Source of the DNA: UBA11524 sp963617205
Lineage (GTDB): Bacteria; Bacillota; Clostridia; Christensenellales; Aristaeellaceae
DNA length: 64,000 nt
Direction: 5' to 3'
NCBI GenBank assembly: GCA_963617205.1
Contig: CAVEOA010000006.1
Location: 1 to 64,000, forward strand
Shown here one piece after another: positions 31,456 through 40,281 of the stretch (positions within the stretch are counted from its first letter, which is position 1; each line of letters starts with the position of its first letter). Both the position numbers and the translations under genes were made by a program. The notes under the pieces were generated by a model. That model was given only the letters and a program-made list of their open reading frames with translations, was not told the origin of the DNA and did no database searches.

Positions 31456-32829
31456 ATGCGCAATACAGAAAAATATGCAGGAAAGCGTGTGCTGGTCGTC
31501 GGCATGGCAAGAAGCGGCGTTGCGGCGGCACAGCTTTTGAATCAGGCGGGCGCGCACGTCATCATTAACGACAGCAAGACGGCGGAGCAGCTCGGCGATG
31601 CGCTGAAGCCGCTGGAAAATCTGCCGCTGGAGCGCCGTCTCGGCATGCCGGCGATGGATGCGATGGACGGCATCGACGCAATGGTCATCAGCCCTGTCGT
31701 GCCGGATAATGCGCCGTTTGTCACGAAGGCGAAGGAAAACGGCGTCTACGTGACCGGCGAGCTGGAGATGGCGTATCAGCTGTCCTCTGGCGACATGGTG
31801 GCGGTAACCGGTACGAACGGCAAGACGACGACCGTGACGCTGCTGGGCGAAATCTTCCGCAACGCCGGACGCACAACACATGTGGTCGGCAATATCGGCT
31901 ACCCGTACAGCGCCGCCGGACTCACGAGCACGGACAACGATATCCACGTCTGCGAGGTGTCGTCCTTTCAGATGGAGACGGCGGAAACGTTCCATCCGCA
32001 TGCGGCGGCGCTGCTGAATATTACCGAGGATCATCTGAACCGCCATGGTACGATGGAAGTGTACACCGCGCTCAAGATGCGGCAGTTCCGGAACATGACG
32101 GAAGCGGACACGGCGGTGTTCAATGATGACGATCCGGCGCTCAAACCGCTGATTTCGCAGGTAAAGGCGCAAGTTATGCGCTTCAGCCGCAAGAAGGAAG
32201 AGGAGCAGGGTGCATTTGTGCGCGGCGGCATGGTGGTTGTGCGCTGGCATGGCGTGGAGAAGGAAATCTGCCCTGCGACAGACATCTACATTCCCGGACC
32301 GCACAATCTCGAGAATGCGCTGGCTGCATGCTGTATCGCGACAGCGATGGGTGTCGCACCGGAGGTGATCGCAGAAACGCTGCGGACATTCCGGGGCGTT
32401 GAACATCGTATCGAATTTGTGCGCGAGCTGGACGGCGTGCGATACATCAACGACAGCAAGGGCACCAATGTCGACAGCACCATCAAGGCGATTCAGACAA
32501 TGAACCGCCCGACTGCCATCATCCTCGGCGGCTATGATAAGCATTGTGACTTTACGCCCATGGTCACCGAAATGATGCAGTCGCCGTATATCCGCGAGGC
32601 AGTGCTCATCGGTGCTACAGCGGACCAGATTGAACAGACGTGCCTGAAGAACGGCTACACGCATCTGCACCGTGCAGGAACGCTTGAAGAAGCGGTCAAC
32701 ATGGGGCGGAAGCTGAGCCATGACGGCTGGAATGTGCTGCTTTCGCCGGCGTGCGCATCGTTTGACATGTTCTCGGACTACGAGAGCCGTGGGCGCATCT
32801 TCAAGGACATTGTTCGTGCATTGAAATAA
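31456..32829 (+). CDS. murD: UDP-MurNAc-L-alanine:D-glutamate ligase
   Basis: A 457-residue cytosolic Mur ligase that adds D-glutamate to UDP-MurNAc-L-Ala. The N-terminal UDP-binding domain has VLVVGMARSGVAAAQLL. The ATP loop is VTGTNGKTTTVTL, followed by GPHNLENALAA and the C-terminal NDSKGTN motif. The length is normal. AAGGAGAAA precedes ATG 31456. It ends 117 nt before ftsQ, in the interval where ftsW and murG are often found. Confidence 0.96.
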   Translation: MRNTEKYAGKRVLVVGMARSGVAAAQLLNQAGAHVIINDSKTAEQLGDALKPLENLPLERRLGMPAMDAMDGIDAMVISPVVPDNAPFVTKAKENGVYVTGELEMAYQLSSGDMVAVTGTNGKTTTVTLLGEIFRNAGRTTHVVGNIGYPYSAAGLTSTDNDIHVCEVSSFQMETAETFHPHAAALLNITEDHLNRHGTMEVYTALKMRQFRNMTEADTAVFNDDDPALKPLISQVKAQVMRFSRKKEEEQGAFVRGGMVVVRWHGVEKEICPATDIYIPGPHNLENALAACCIATAMGVAPEVIAETLRTFRGVEHRIEFVRELDGVRYINDSKGTNVDSTIKAIQTMNRPTAIILGGYDKHCDFTPMVTEMMQSPYIREAVLIGATADQIEQTCLKNGYTHLHRAGTLEEAVNMGRKLSHDGWNVLLSPACASFDMFSDYESRGRIFKDIVRALK

Positions 32830-32861
32830 GGAATACGTGCCGGCTACGGGCGGCATAGACC

Positions 32862-33023
32862 GTGAATCCCGCGGACAGCTTGCTGGTCGATATCATCCTG
32901 CTGCTCGCGGGATTTCCGATTCTGACGAAGAGAGAGGAGGAGAGCCATGCCAAGGCAGGACAGGCGGCGCAGCGGAATGTATTCCCGGAATGGGCAGATG
33001 AATCAAAATGCAAGCCCGTTTGA
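32862..33023 (+). other. 53-codon open frame with a hydrophobic stretch, possible ftsW remnant
   Basis: From GTG 32862 an open frame with host-like codons reads NPADSLLVDIILLLAGFPIL and then becomes charged. It overlaps the first 77 nt of ftsQ in another frame. It could be a small membrane peptide, a translational-coupling leader, or the eroded start of ftsW, which usually follows murD. No ribosome site of quality is seen. Presence of the frame is certain; its meaning is not. Confidence 0.25.
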
Positions 33024-33963
33024 AGAGCCGGCACAGTCGCCGGAACTGCGGCAGGAACGATCTCCCGACCTCTATCGCGCGACAAATCCGTTCTGGAATC
33101 AGCCGCTGCAGGGAAAAGGTGTCGAGGCGTCGCCGCCGGATGTGGGCGAGCCGCCGAGAACGGCGCAGGAGCCGAGCATCTGGCAGCATCCGGATGTGCT
33201 GGACACGGACAGCTACACCGAGGCAAAGCACCCGAAACGCAAGCGGCGCGTCATCCTGAGTGTTGTGCTCGTGCTGGGGATTATCGTGCTGGCTGCATCG
33301 CTTGTGCTCGGAATGATGCGCGTTCGCAAAATCAAGGTAACGGGCAATGCCGGATTCTCTGCGGAGGCAATTATTGCGCTTTCGCAGATAAAAATCGGAC
33401 AATTCTCGCTGGTCAACGAAACGGAAATCATCAACAAGATTGAGCAGAATCCCTATCTGATCTGCAAGCGCGTTTCGCTGGAATCCTTCGACACAATCTG
33501 CATCGAGGTGAAGGAACGTCAGGAGGTAACCTTCCTGACGACGAGCGGCATCGGCGTCATCACGGATGCGCACGGCTATGTGCTTCGGACGGTGTCGAAC
33601 GCGAACGAGTCGCACCCGGAGCTCATCAAGGTGCAGGGGCTCAGCATCAAAATGGTCATCATCGGGCAGAAACTGATTGCGAGCCAGCAGGCGCCGCTTA
33701 ATGCAATGACGGAAATTCTCCTGCAGCTCAAGGTCATGGGCGGACTTGACCAGATTGCCATTTTAGATGTCAGCTCAACGGAAAGGCTGACCATGCAGAC
33801 GATGGACGGCATGGAAATCGTGCTGGGTGACAGCGAGCAGCTGCACGAAAAGCTCCGTGCATTCCTGCTTGTCCGCGAGGAATTGTCGGATATGGGTATT
33901 TCCGGCGGTACGCTCGTGCTCAGCGATCCGGTGAACCCGATTTATACACCGGCGGATGAATAA
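32947..33963 (+). CDS. ftsQ: Cell division protein FtsQ/DivIB (POTRA domain)
   Basis: A 338-residue bitopic membrane protein of the divisome. The cytoplasmic part of about 100 residues is long, Pro/Gln-rich and disordered. One membrane helix spans about residues 102-123. A POTRA domain follows at once (VRKIKVTGNAGFSAEAI), then the beta domain (VEVKERQEV-like region), as in DivIB. GAGGAGG precedes ATG 32947. Cluster position before ftsA supports the name. It is expected to stabilise FtsL/DivIC. Confidence 0.9.
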   Translation: MPRQDRRRSGMYSRNGQMNQNASPFEEPAQSPELRQERSPDLYRATNPFWNQPLQGKGVEASPPDVGEPPRTAQEPSIWQHPDVLDTDSYTEAKHPKRKRRVILSVVLVLGIIVLAASLVLGMMRVRKIKVTGNAGFSAEAIIALSQIKIGQFSLVNETEIINKIEQNPYLICKRVSLESFDTICIEVKERQEVTFLTTSGIGVITDAHGYVLRTVSNANESHPELIKVQGLSIKMVIIGQKLIASQQAPLNAMTEILLQLKVMGGLDQIAILDVSSTERLTMQTMDGMEIVLGDSEQLHEKLRAFLLVREELSDMGISGGTLVLSDPVNPIYTPADE

Positions 33964-34008
33964 AAATCGAAAACCATTTGGAAAATACCCTAAATGACAG
34001 GAAAGCAC

Positions 34009-34037
34009 TTGCATTCCGCATGAAAAAGGCTTATAAT
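34009..34037 (+). promoter_or_regulatory. Promoter of ftsA-ftsZ
   Basis: TTGCAT (34009-34014) and TATAAT (34032-34037) with a 17-nt spacer. It would give ftsA a 5' leader of about 165 nt, separating ftsAZ expression from the rest of the cluster. The leader contains an open frame without a clear start, which I do not call a gene. Confidence 0.75.
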
Positions 34038-34209
34038 GGAGTATGGTATATTAGATGCAGGACTGCGTATGTCCGGCTGGACAGTCAGCTCACGGCAACG
34101 CTTGGGATTCCCATCCGGAGCGGAAAATGATTCAGTGATGTTTGACCCGCAGGCAATCGGATTGGGCATCGGATGGATTCCGAAACCGGAAAACAGGGGG
34201 TAGAGATTC

Positions 34210-35403
34210 ATGAAGATTACGGTACCGACGATTGACTTTGGCACCAGCAAAATCGTCACCATGGTCGCACAGAGCAATGGCGAACGCTGCGACATCGTTG
34301 GCTCCGGTGCTGTGGCGTACAGCGGATACCTCCAGGAAGGCTGGAACAATCCGGAGGAAATCAAGGACGCAATCCGCACGGCGGTTGATCAGGCACAGAA
34401 GACCGGCAACTGCCGCATCAACAAGCTGAATGTCGGCGTGCCCGGCATGTTTACGCGTGTCGTGGTCGAGGAAGTCAAGGTATCGCTGACGGGTCCTGAT
34501 CCGCATGTTACGGCGGAGGACGTGCGCGCCTGCTTTAAGCTTGCGGAAAATTCCAAGGAAAATGAAAAGAAGCAGATTATCCACAGCGCACCGGCATGGT
34601 TCCGCGTGGATGATGGAAAAAAGACGCTTTCTCCTGTCGGCATCAAGGGGCGCGAGCTGACGGCGATGATTGCGAAGGTCATTGCGGATCAGTATTTCCT
34701 CGATGACGTTTCCTATCGGCTGAATGAAATGGATATCGAGGTGGGCGAGTTCTATTCCACTGTTGCGGGCGAAGCAACCTATGCGCTCAGCCAGGAGGAG
34801 CGCGACAAAATCGCCATGCTGATCGATATCGGCTACCTCTGCACGGACGTGATGGTGATGGAGGGCGACGCGCTGATCTTCCACAAGTGCCTTGATATCG
34901 GCGGCGGCGATATTGCGGTGGATCTCGCGGAGAAGCTCAATATCCCCTTCTCCTTCGCGGAGGAGAAAATCAAGCAGGTCTATAATTTCAACAGCCAGAA
35001 CCGCGATGAAACATATATTCTTCCGGCAACGGAGGATACGCCTGCACGGACGATCACGCGTGACGAGGTGGCGCCGATCATCGAGGCGAAGGTTGAGGAA
35101 ATCGCGGAAAAAATCAACAAGGCGCTTGAGGACGGCGGCGTAAAGCTCGGCAAGTGGTCGAATGTCTACCTGACCGGCGGCGGGCTCATCCTCAATAAGG
35201 GCGGCAAGGATTTCCTGGCCGGCAAACTCCATCGGATTATCCGCGAGGCACAGCGCACAAATAACAAGATGGCAAGCCATATCTTCTCCAGCGCGGTCGG
35301 GCTGACCATTCTCGTCGTGACGACGCAGGAGGAGCAGCGGAATCCGGATAATGGCATCAAGGGCATATTTAGCCGTGCATTGCGCTGGCTGATGGGCTAT
35401 TAA
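34210..35403 (+). CDS. ftsA: Cell division protein FtsA
   Basis: A 397-residue actin-fold protein that tethers FtsZ filaments to the membrane. The phosphate-1 motif is TIDFGTSKIVTMV; the SHS2 (1C) region follows at about 75-165. Phosphate-2 is LIDIGYLCTDVMV, and the adenosine motif is VYLTGGGLILNKG. The C-terminus IKGIFSRALRWLMGY looks like the amphipathic membrane-targeting helix. It has a ftsA-proximal promoter and lies 44 nt before ftsZ. Confidence 0.92.
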   Translation: MKITVPTIDFGTSKIVTMVAQSNGERCDIVGSGAVAYSGYLQEGWNNPEEIKDAIRTAVDQAQKTGNCRINKLNVGVPGMFTRVVVEEVKVSLTGPDPHVTAEDVRACFKLAENSKENEKKQIIHSAPAWFRVDDGKKTLSPVGIKGRELTAMIAKVIADQYFLDDVSYRLNEMDIEVGEFYSTVAGEATYALSQEERDKIAMLIDIGYLCTDVMVMEGDALIFHKCLDIGGGDIAVDLAEKLNIPFSFAEEKIKQVYNFNSQNRDETYILPATEDTPARTITRDEVAPIIEAKVEEIAEKINKALEDGGVKLGKWSNVYLTGGGLILNKGGKDFLAGKLHRIIREAQRTNNKMASHIFSSAVGLTILVVTTQEEQRNPDNGIKGIFSRALRWLMGY

Positions 35404-35447
35404 TCAGAATCAATCGAAGATCACCATAAAAGGCAGGGGGATGCAAC

Positions 35448-36896
35448 GTGATTGAGACTCAGAATGATCAAATGACCAGCAACTATGCTTCCATTAAGGT
35501 CGTCGGCTGCGGCGGCGGTGGTGGCAACGCGGTCAATCGGATGGTGGAAGCTGGTCTGCGCGGCGTTGAATTCATTTCGATCAACACGGACATGCAGGCA
35601 TTGCAGATGTCCGGCGCCCAGACGAAGATCCAGATCGGCGAGAAGGTGACCAAGGGTCTCGGCGCGGGTGCTGTGCCGGAGGTGGGTCGTCGCAGTGCCG
35701 AGGAATCCCGCGAGGAAATCGCTGCGGCGCTCAAGGGCGCTGATCTTGTTTTCGTGACGGCTGGCATGGGCGGCGGTACCGGTACGGGCTGCGCACCGAT
35801 CGTGGCTGAGGTGGCACGCGAGCAGGGCGCTCTGACCATCGCAGTCGTGACGAAGCCGTTCGCCTTCGAGGGCAAGCAGCGCATGCGCAATGCCGAGGCT
35901 GGCATTTCCGACCTCAAGCAGCGTGTGGATACGCTCGTTGTCATCCCGAATGACCGTCTGCTGCAGGTGGTCAGCAAGGGCACAAGCATGGTTGAGGCGT
36001 TCGGCATCGCGGACGATGTGCTGCGTCAGGGCATTCAGGGCATCAGCGACCTGATCGCGGTACCTGCGCTGATTAACCTTGACTTTGCTGACGTCAAGAC
36101 GGTCATGGAGTCCGGCGGCATGGCGCATATGGGCATCGGCTACGGCGAAGGCGAGAACAAGATGGTCGATGCGGCGAAGAATGCCATCTCCAGCCCGATG
36201 CTCGAAACGAACATCAACGGTGCGCGCGCGGTGCTGATCAACGTCACCGGCGGCAAGGATATTTCCATTATCGATATCAACGAAGCGGCAAACCTCATCA
36301 TGGAAGAGGCGGATCCGGATGCGAACATCATCTTCGGTGCCGGCATCGATGAATTGATGGGCGACAGCGTCCGCATCACGGTCATTGCGACGGGCTTTGA
36401 AAAGACGCCCTTCCCGCCGCGTGAGCCTGTGAAGTCTGCCCGAGACCTGAACCGCGACCGCCTATACGGCACCTCCGCTTCAACCGGCAGCGTCAATGCA
36501 GGCAGCACGCAGCAGACCGGCGGATATACGTCCTCCTACACGCCTGTCAGCGACACGTATGCCAGCCACCCGACGATGGGCGTTCCGCAGGCACCGATGG
36601 CGCAGCAGCCTGCCTTCTATTCGCAGCAGGCGCCTCAGCAGACGATGCAGCAGCCGGTGATGCAGCAGACCATGCAGCAGCCGATGCAGCAGGCGTATGG
36701 TCAGCCGCAGCTGTTCGCCAATCAGCAGCAGCCGCAGCAGAACGACTTCCAGCTACAGGGATTCCAGGGACAGATGCAGCAGCAGTATGCCGGCGGCGCA
36801 ACGGGTCCGATGCCGTCTGTGCAGGCCCCTGCGCCCAAGAGACCGACCACCGATGCAAACGGCGTCCCGTCCTTCATGAAGAGACGCAACAGCTAA
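35448..36896 (+). CDS. ftsZ: Cell division GTPase FtsZ
   Basis: A 482-residue tubulin-like GTPase that forms the division ring. The tubulin signature GGGTGTG is at residues 108-114, and the N-terminal KVVGCGGGGGNAVNRM binds nucleotide. The globular core ends near residue 320. A long linker of about 145 residues follows, unusually rich in Gln, Met and Pro (repeats like QQTMQQPMQQ). It ends in the conserved C-terminal peptide GVPSFMKRRNS, which binds FtsA. GTG 35448 has GGCAGGGGG ahead of it. A strong terminator follows. Confidence 0.97.
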   Translation: MIETQNDQMTSNYASIKVVGCGGGGGNAVNRMVEAGLRGVEFISINTDMQALQMSGAQTKIQIGEKVTKGLGAGAVPEVGRRSAEESREEIAAALKGADLVFVTAGMGGGTGTGCAPIVAEVAREQGALTIAVVTKPFAFEGKQRMRNAEAGISDLKQRVDTLVVIPNDRLLQVVSKGTSMVEAFGIADDVLRQGIQGISDLIAVPALINLDFADVKTVMESGGMAHMGIGYGEGENKMVDAAKNAISSPMLETNINGARAVLINVTGGKDISIIDINEAANLIMEEADPDANIIFGAGIDELMGDSVRITVIATGFEKTPFPPREPVKSARDLNRDRLYGTSASTGSVNAGSTQQTGGYTSSYTPVSDTYASHPTMGVPQAPMAQQPAFYSQQAPQQTMQQPVMQQTMQQPMQQAYGQPQLFANQQQPQQNDFQLQGFQGQMQQQYAGGATGPMPSVQAPAPKRPTTDANGVPSFMKRRNS

Positions 36897-36908
36897 GTGC
36901 ATAATGGT

Positions 36909-36976
36909 CCGCACCGCGCCGTGATATGATGACGATTCACCCCATCATTTCGCGGTCTGCTGGTGCGGCTTTTTTT
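36909..36976 (+). terminator. Terminator after ftsZ
   Basis: CCGCACC (36909-36915) pairs with GGTGCGG (36962-36968), followed by C and seven T. The interior can form an additional stem around GCG/CGC. It ends the division cluster. Confidence 0.85.
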
Positions 36977-36980
36977 GTAT

Positions 36981-37133
36981 CGAAACAGACGAAAAGAAGA
37001 GGATGAAACGACTGCCTTCTGGAGCTGTGCGAGCGCGTGGATTTGCAGGAGCGTGTCAGACATGACGCTGGTGCTCAAAGGGATGGATATGCCGTTTGAG
37101 GTGACGGAAATTGCCGATCAGAAGGAATTGTAA
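36981..37133 (+). pseudogene. Probable decayed gene fragment of unknown origin
   Basis: Two overlapping frames each carry a coding-like piece. CLLELCERVDLQERV runs from about 37013 to 37060 in one frame. DMTLVLKGMDMPFEVTEIA runs from about 37062 in the next frame to a TAA at 37131-37133. Joined by one frameshift, they would give one continuous C-terminal protein segment. Codon use of both pieces resembles the neighbouring genes, and a terminator follows at 37141. I do not recognise the family. Chance coding in GC-rich DNA remains possible. Confidence 0.4.
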
Positions 37134-37140
37134 ATTCCCA

Positions 37141-37185
37141 AAACGCCGTTCCTGAGGACAAAAAAACGGGAACGACGTTTGCTTT
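37141..37185 (+). terminator. Terminator-like hairpin
   Basis: AAACGCCGTTCC (37141-37152) pairs with GGAACGACGTTT (37169-37180) with one mismatch, followed by GCTTTTC. It would end transcription of the decayed gene fragment just upstream. Confidence 0.6.
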
Positions 37186-37220
37186 TCTCCGAAAAAAGTG
37201 AAAGCTTTGTGAAAACAATG

Positions 37221-37277
37221 TTGTAAGCGCTTTTTTTTAGAAAAATACTGTTCAAATTAAGCAAAATATACTATAAT
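37221..37277 (+). promoter_or_regulatory. cre-like site and -10 box before the solute-binding protein gene
   Basis: TTGTAAGCGCTTTTT at 37221-37235 matches the CcpA catabolite-response consensus (WTGNAANCGNWNNCW) at all but one position. A TATAAT at 37272-37277 follows; its -35 region (TGTTCA at 37249-37254) is poor, so activation or an alternative box may be needed. The rest of 37186-37320 shows nothing further. Confidence 0.5.
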
Positions 37278-37339
37278 ACTACACAGATATCCAAACACCA
37301 TGCGATGGGTGTCTGATCATCGTGATGAGGAGGAAAGCT

Positions 37340-38896
37340 GTGCGTAAAATTATTGTAATTATGCTGTCCTGTATGCTGGCGGCAGGCATGATGCTTGTGC
37401 CGGCGTATGCTGCGGACGCGCCGTTTATGCTCGCAGGGCTTGAAACAACGGAATCGTCGTCATCAACGGAGCCGCTGCACGATTGGGATACGAATCAGTT
37501 TTTTGACGTCATGGCGGAAAAGACAGGCGTATCGTTTTCCATCAGCGAGTTTTCGGATGCAGCGTCGTGGACAGAGGAGAAGCAGTCCATGCTCGATGGA
37601 GAAACTGCGATGCCGGACATGCTCTTCAAGGCGGAGCTGACGCCGCAGGAAACGCTGGCATTCTATGAAGCAGGCAAGCTGATTGATCTGCGGCCGTATT
37701 TAGAGGAGTACGCGCCGCACGTATGGGCATTGCTGCAGAGCAATCCGGAATGGCTGGAGGCTGTATCGCTGCCAGATGGCGCGATTGTTGCGCTGCCGGC
37801 GATCAACGAGCTGGCGCCGAACAACACCATGTGGATCAACAAGAAGTGGCTGGAGCGTGTGAAGGCGGATGTGCCGACAACGGCTGAGGAGCTGACGGAG
37901 GTTCTCAAGCTCTTCCGCGACAGGGACGTCAACCAGAACGGGCAGAAGGGTGATGAAATTCCGCTGACCTTCACCAGCATGTGGGACCTTCGCTTTCTGG
38001 CGCATGCATTCGGCATCAATGCAGATGACTACTATCTCTCAGAGAAGAATGGCATCATCAGCCAGAACCTGACGACGGATGAAAATCGCGCATTCCTCGA
38101 ATGGCTGCATGAGCTGTGGACGGAGGGGCTGTTCGATTCGGACGGATTCTCTGCGCTGCGGCTGCTGGAAGCTTCAACATCAAGCAGCTCGAGCAGCTCA
38201 AGCGAGAATGAAACGGCAAAGTACGGCGTCTTCTTCGGCGCAACGCCGGTGGATGTTGTCGGCTCGACGCTCGCGGAGGAATACGTGGCGCTTGACCCGC
38301 TGGTGTATAACGGGGAACAGACATACCGTGATTTCACTGGCGACCTGTATCGCGGCACATTTGCCATTTCCTCGACCTGCACCTCGCCGGAGACGCTCCT
38401 TCAGTGGATCGACTACCTTTATACGGACGAGGGCTTCCTGCTGGCGGAGGTTGGTCAGGAAGGCACGGATTACGACTGGAACGATGACGGCACGTGGATG
38501 TACGTGCGCGCGGCGGATGAGGTGCTGTCGCTGCAAGCCTCGACCATCATCTGGACGTCCAATACGCCGAGCTACGCAAGTGCTGCCGTTCAGGGCAAAA
38601 TCGACGATACGGAAACGCAGCGCATTGTCAGCGAGCTTGTACGCGTGCGGCAGTATGAAAAGCGGTCCATGCCGCTTTTGTATCTGACGGATGAGCAGCT
38701 CAGCCGTGTGACGGCGCTTCAGCAGAGCATCAGCAGCTATGCGGAACAGCAGATGACGTGGTTTGTCGCGGGCGATGTGGCGCTCAATGATGACACGTGG
38801 GCGGAATTTTGCAGCAATGTCGAGGCGCTCGGCATTGACGAAATGACCGCCATCTGGCAGAGCGCCTACGACAGCGCATGGCATGCCGACGAGTGA
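37340..38896 (+). CDS. Extracellular solute-binding protein, orphan ABC-type
   Basis: A 518-residue exported protein of the family-1 (LplA/sugar) solute-binding type. The signal peptide ends VPAYA-AD; a lipobox is not convincing, so anchoring is unclear. A calcium-loop-like DRDVNQNGQKGDE segment near residue 205, followed by IPLTF, is typical of large oligosaccharide-binding proteins. A serine run sits near residues 280-290. GTG 37340 is chosen over GTG 37322 because GAGGAGG (37327-37333) lies between them. No permease or ATPase gene is adjacent; galK follows after a hairpin. A sugar ligand is inferred from the family and the cre site. Confidence 0.8.
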   Translation: MRKIIVIMLSCMLAAGMMLVPAYAADAPFMLAGLETTESSSSTEPLHDWDTNQFFDVMAEKTGVSFSISEFSDAASWTEEKQSMLDGETAMPDMLFKAELTPQETLAFYEAGKLIDLRPYLEEYAPHVWALLQSNPEWLEAVSLPDGAIVALPAINELAPNNTMWINKKWLERVKADVPTTAEELTEVLKLFRDRDVNQNGQKGDEIPLTFTSMWDLRFLAHAFGINADDYYLSEKNGIISQNLTTDENRAFLEWLHELWTEGLFDSDGFSALRLLEASTSSSSSSSSENETAKYGVFFGATPVDVVGSTLAEEYVALDPLVYNGEQTYRDFTGDLYRGTFAISSTCTSPETLLQWIDYLYTDEGFLLAEVGQEGTDYDWNDDGTWMYVRAADEVLSLQASTIIWTSNTPSYASAAVQGKIDDTETQRIVSELVRVRQYEKRSMPLLYLTDEQLSRVTALQQSISSYAEQQMTWFVAGDVALNDDTWAEFCSNVEALGIDEMTAIWQSAYDSAWHADE

Positions 38897-38923
38897 GGAT
38901 GACTGCGCCCATGCGGCGCATCC
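38897..38923 (+). other. Intergenic hairpin without U-tract
   Basis: TGCGCC (38904-38909) pairs with GGCGCA (38915-38920), extended by GGA/TCC across a bulge. No T-run follows, so it may stabilise or partly attenuate the transcript between the binding protein and galK rather than terminate it. Confidence 0.4.
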
Positions 38924-38968
38924 CTGACCGTTCATAACAACAGAACAAACGAAAGGGTGGAACGTACC

Positions 38969-40264
38969 ATGAATCAGTATGCCACGATGATACGAAACCT
39001 CAAATCGCCTGCGGTAATGGAACGCCTGATGCACCTTTATGGCCGCCGTGACGGGATGCTGGTGGAGCAGACTGGCCGTTATATCGGGATGCTCAAGCAC
39101 CATGAGGAGCTGTTCCATGAGGAGGAGCACGAGGTGCTGATGATCAGCGCACCGGGCAGAACGGAAATTGGCGGCAATCACACCGATCACAACCGCGGAC
39201 GCGTGCTGGCGGCGGCGGTCAACCTTGATACGCTTGCAGCTGTTTCCGCACGTGATGATATGCTCGTGCAGGTGCATTCCGACGGTTATGCGCCGATTCA
39301 GCTTGACCTGAATGAGCTGTCCGCTGTGCCTGAGGAGAAGGGCACAACGAACGCGCTTATTCGCGGCGTGGCGGCTCGCATGGCGGAGCTGGGGTACAAA
39401 ATCGGCGGCTTCAACGCGGCGGTCACGTCCAGCGTGATGTCCGGCAGCGGTCTGAGCAGTTCGGCGGCGTTCGAGGTGATGGTCTGTGCGATTCTTGATG
39501 CGCTGTATAACGGCTTTACCATTGATTACAAGACGCGTGCCAAGATCAGCCAGTACGCGGAAAACGAGTATTTCGGCAAGCCGAGCGGACTGCTTGACCA
39601 GATGGCATCCTCTACCGGCGGACTTGTGACGGTTGACTTCAAGCATGATGATCCCGAGGTGCGTCCGGTTAGCTTTGACTTTGCGCAGTACGGCTATTCG
39701 CTCGTTGTCGTCGCGACCGGCGGCAGTCATGCGGATTTGACGGATGATTACGCGGCAATTCCGGCAGAAATGAAGGCTGTCGCAGCGCAGTTCAACGAGC
39801 CGTATCTGCGTCGTGTGCGTTCGGAGGAGTTCTATCAGGCGCTGCCGAGCCTGCGCGGAAAGGTCAGCGACCGCGCATTGCTTCGCGCAATTCACTTCTA
39901 TGAAGAGGATGAGCGCGTAGCACGTCAGGTGGCGGCGCTGGATCGCAACGACCTGTTCGCCTTCCTGTGGGAGATTATCTGCTCCGGTCGTTCCTCGTAC
40001 ATGTATCTGCAGAACGTGTACGCGAGTGCCAACGACCAGAGCCTGTCGCTCGCGCTGGCGATGGCTGAGCACATGCTCAAGGACAAGGACGGCGCATGGC
40101 GCGTGCACGGCGGTGGATTTGCGGGTACGACGCTGAACTTCGTGCCGGATAAGATGCTTTCGCATTTCATCGAGACGATGGAAGCGACGTTCGGCGCACG
40201 TTGCTGCAGCGTGCTGGATATACGCCCTGAGGGCGCGGCGGTGCTGCGTTTGGTGGAGCAATAA
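38969..40264 (+). CDS. galK: Galactokinase
   Basis: A 431-residue GHMP kinase that phosphorylates galactose at C1 in the Leloir pathway. The galactokinase signature GRTEIGGNHTDHN is at residues 63-75, and the ATP loop is SGSGLSSSAAFE. The C-terminal motif HGGGFAGTTLNFV is present. It is about 40 residues longer than common GalK, mostly at the N-terminus. ATG 38969 follows GAAAGGGTGG; GTG 38957 lies inside that site. galT and galE are not in the window. It may share a transcript with the upstream sugar-binding protein. Confidence 0.9.
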   Translation: MNQYATMIRNLKSPAVMERLMHLYGRRDGMLVEQTGRYIGMLKHHEELFHEEEHEVLMISAPGRTEIGGNHTDHNRGRVLAAAVNLDTLAAVSARDDMLVQVHSDGYAPIQLDLNELSAVPEEKGTTNALIRGVAARMAELGYKIGGFNAAVTSSVMSGSGLSSSAAFEVMVCAILDALYNGFTIDYKTRAKISQYAENEYFGKPSGLLDQMASSTGGLVTVDFKHDDPEVRPVSFDFAQYGYSLVVVATGGSHADLTDDYAAIPAEMKAVAAQFNEPYLRRVRSEEFYQALPSLRGKVSDRALLRAIHFYEEDERVARQVAALDRNDLFAFLWEIICSGRSSYMYLQNVYASANDQSLSLALAMAEHMLKDKDGAWRVHGGGFAGTTLNFVPDKMLSHFIETMEATFGARCCSVLDIRPEGAAVLRLVEQ

Positions 40265-40281
40265 CAAATACAATCAATACC

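Noticed and set aside
34036..34203. A 55-codon frame in the ftsA leader
   Set aside because: Its ATG overlaps the -10 box of the ftsA promoter and it lacks a ribosome site. It could only be read from upstream transcription.
38198..40273. A 691-codon antisense frame over galK and the solute-binding protein gene
   Set aside because: It crosses two sense genes and their spacer, with no domain; sense assignments are strong.
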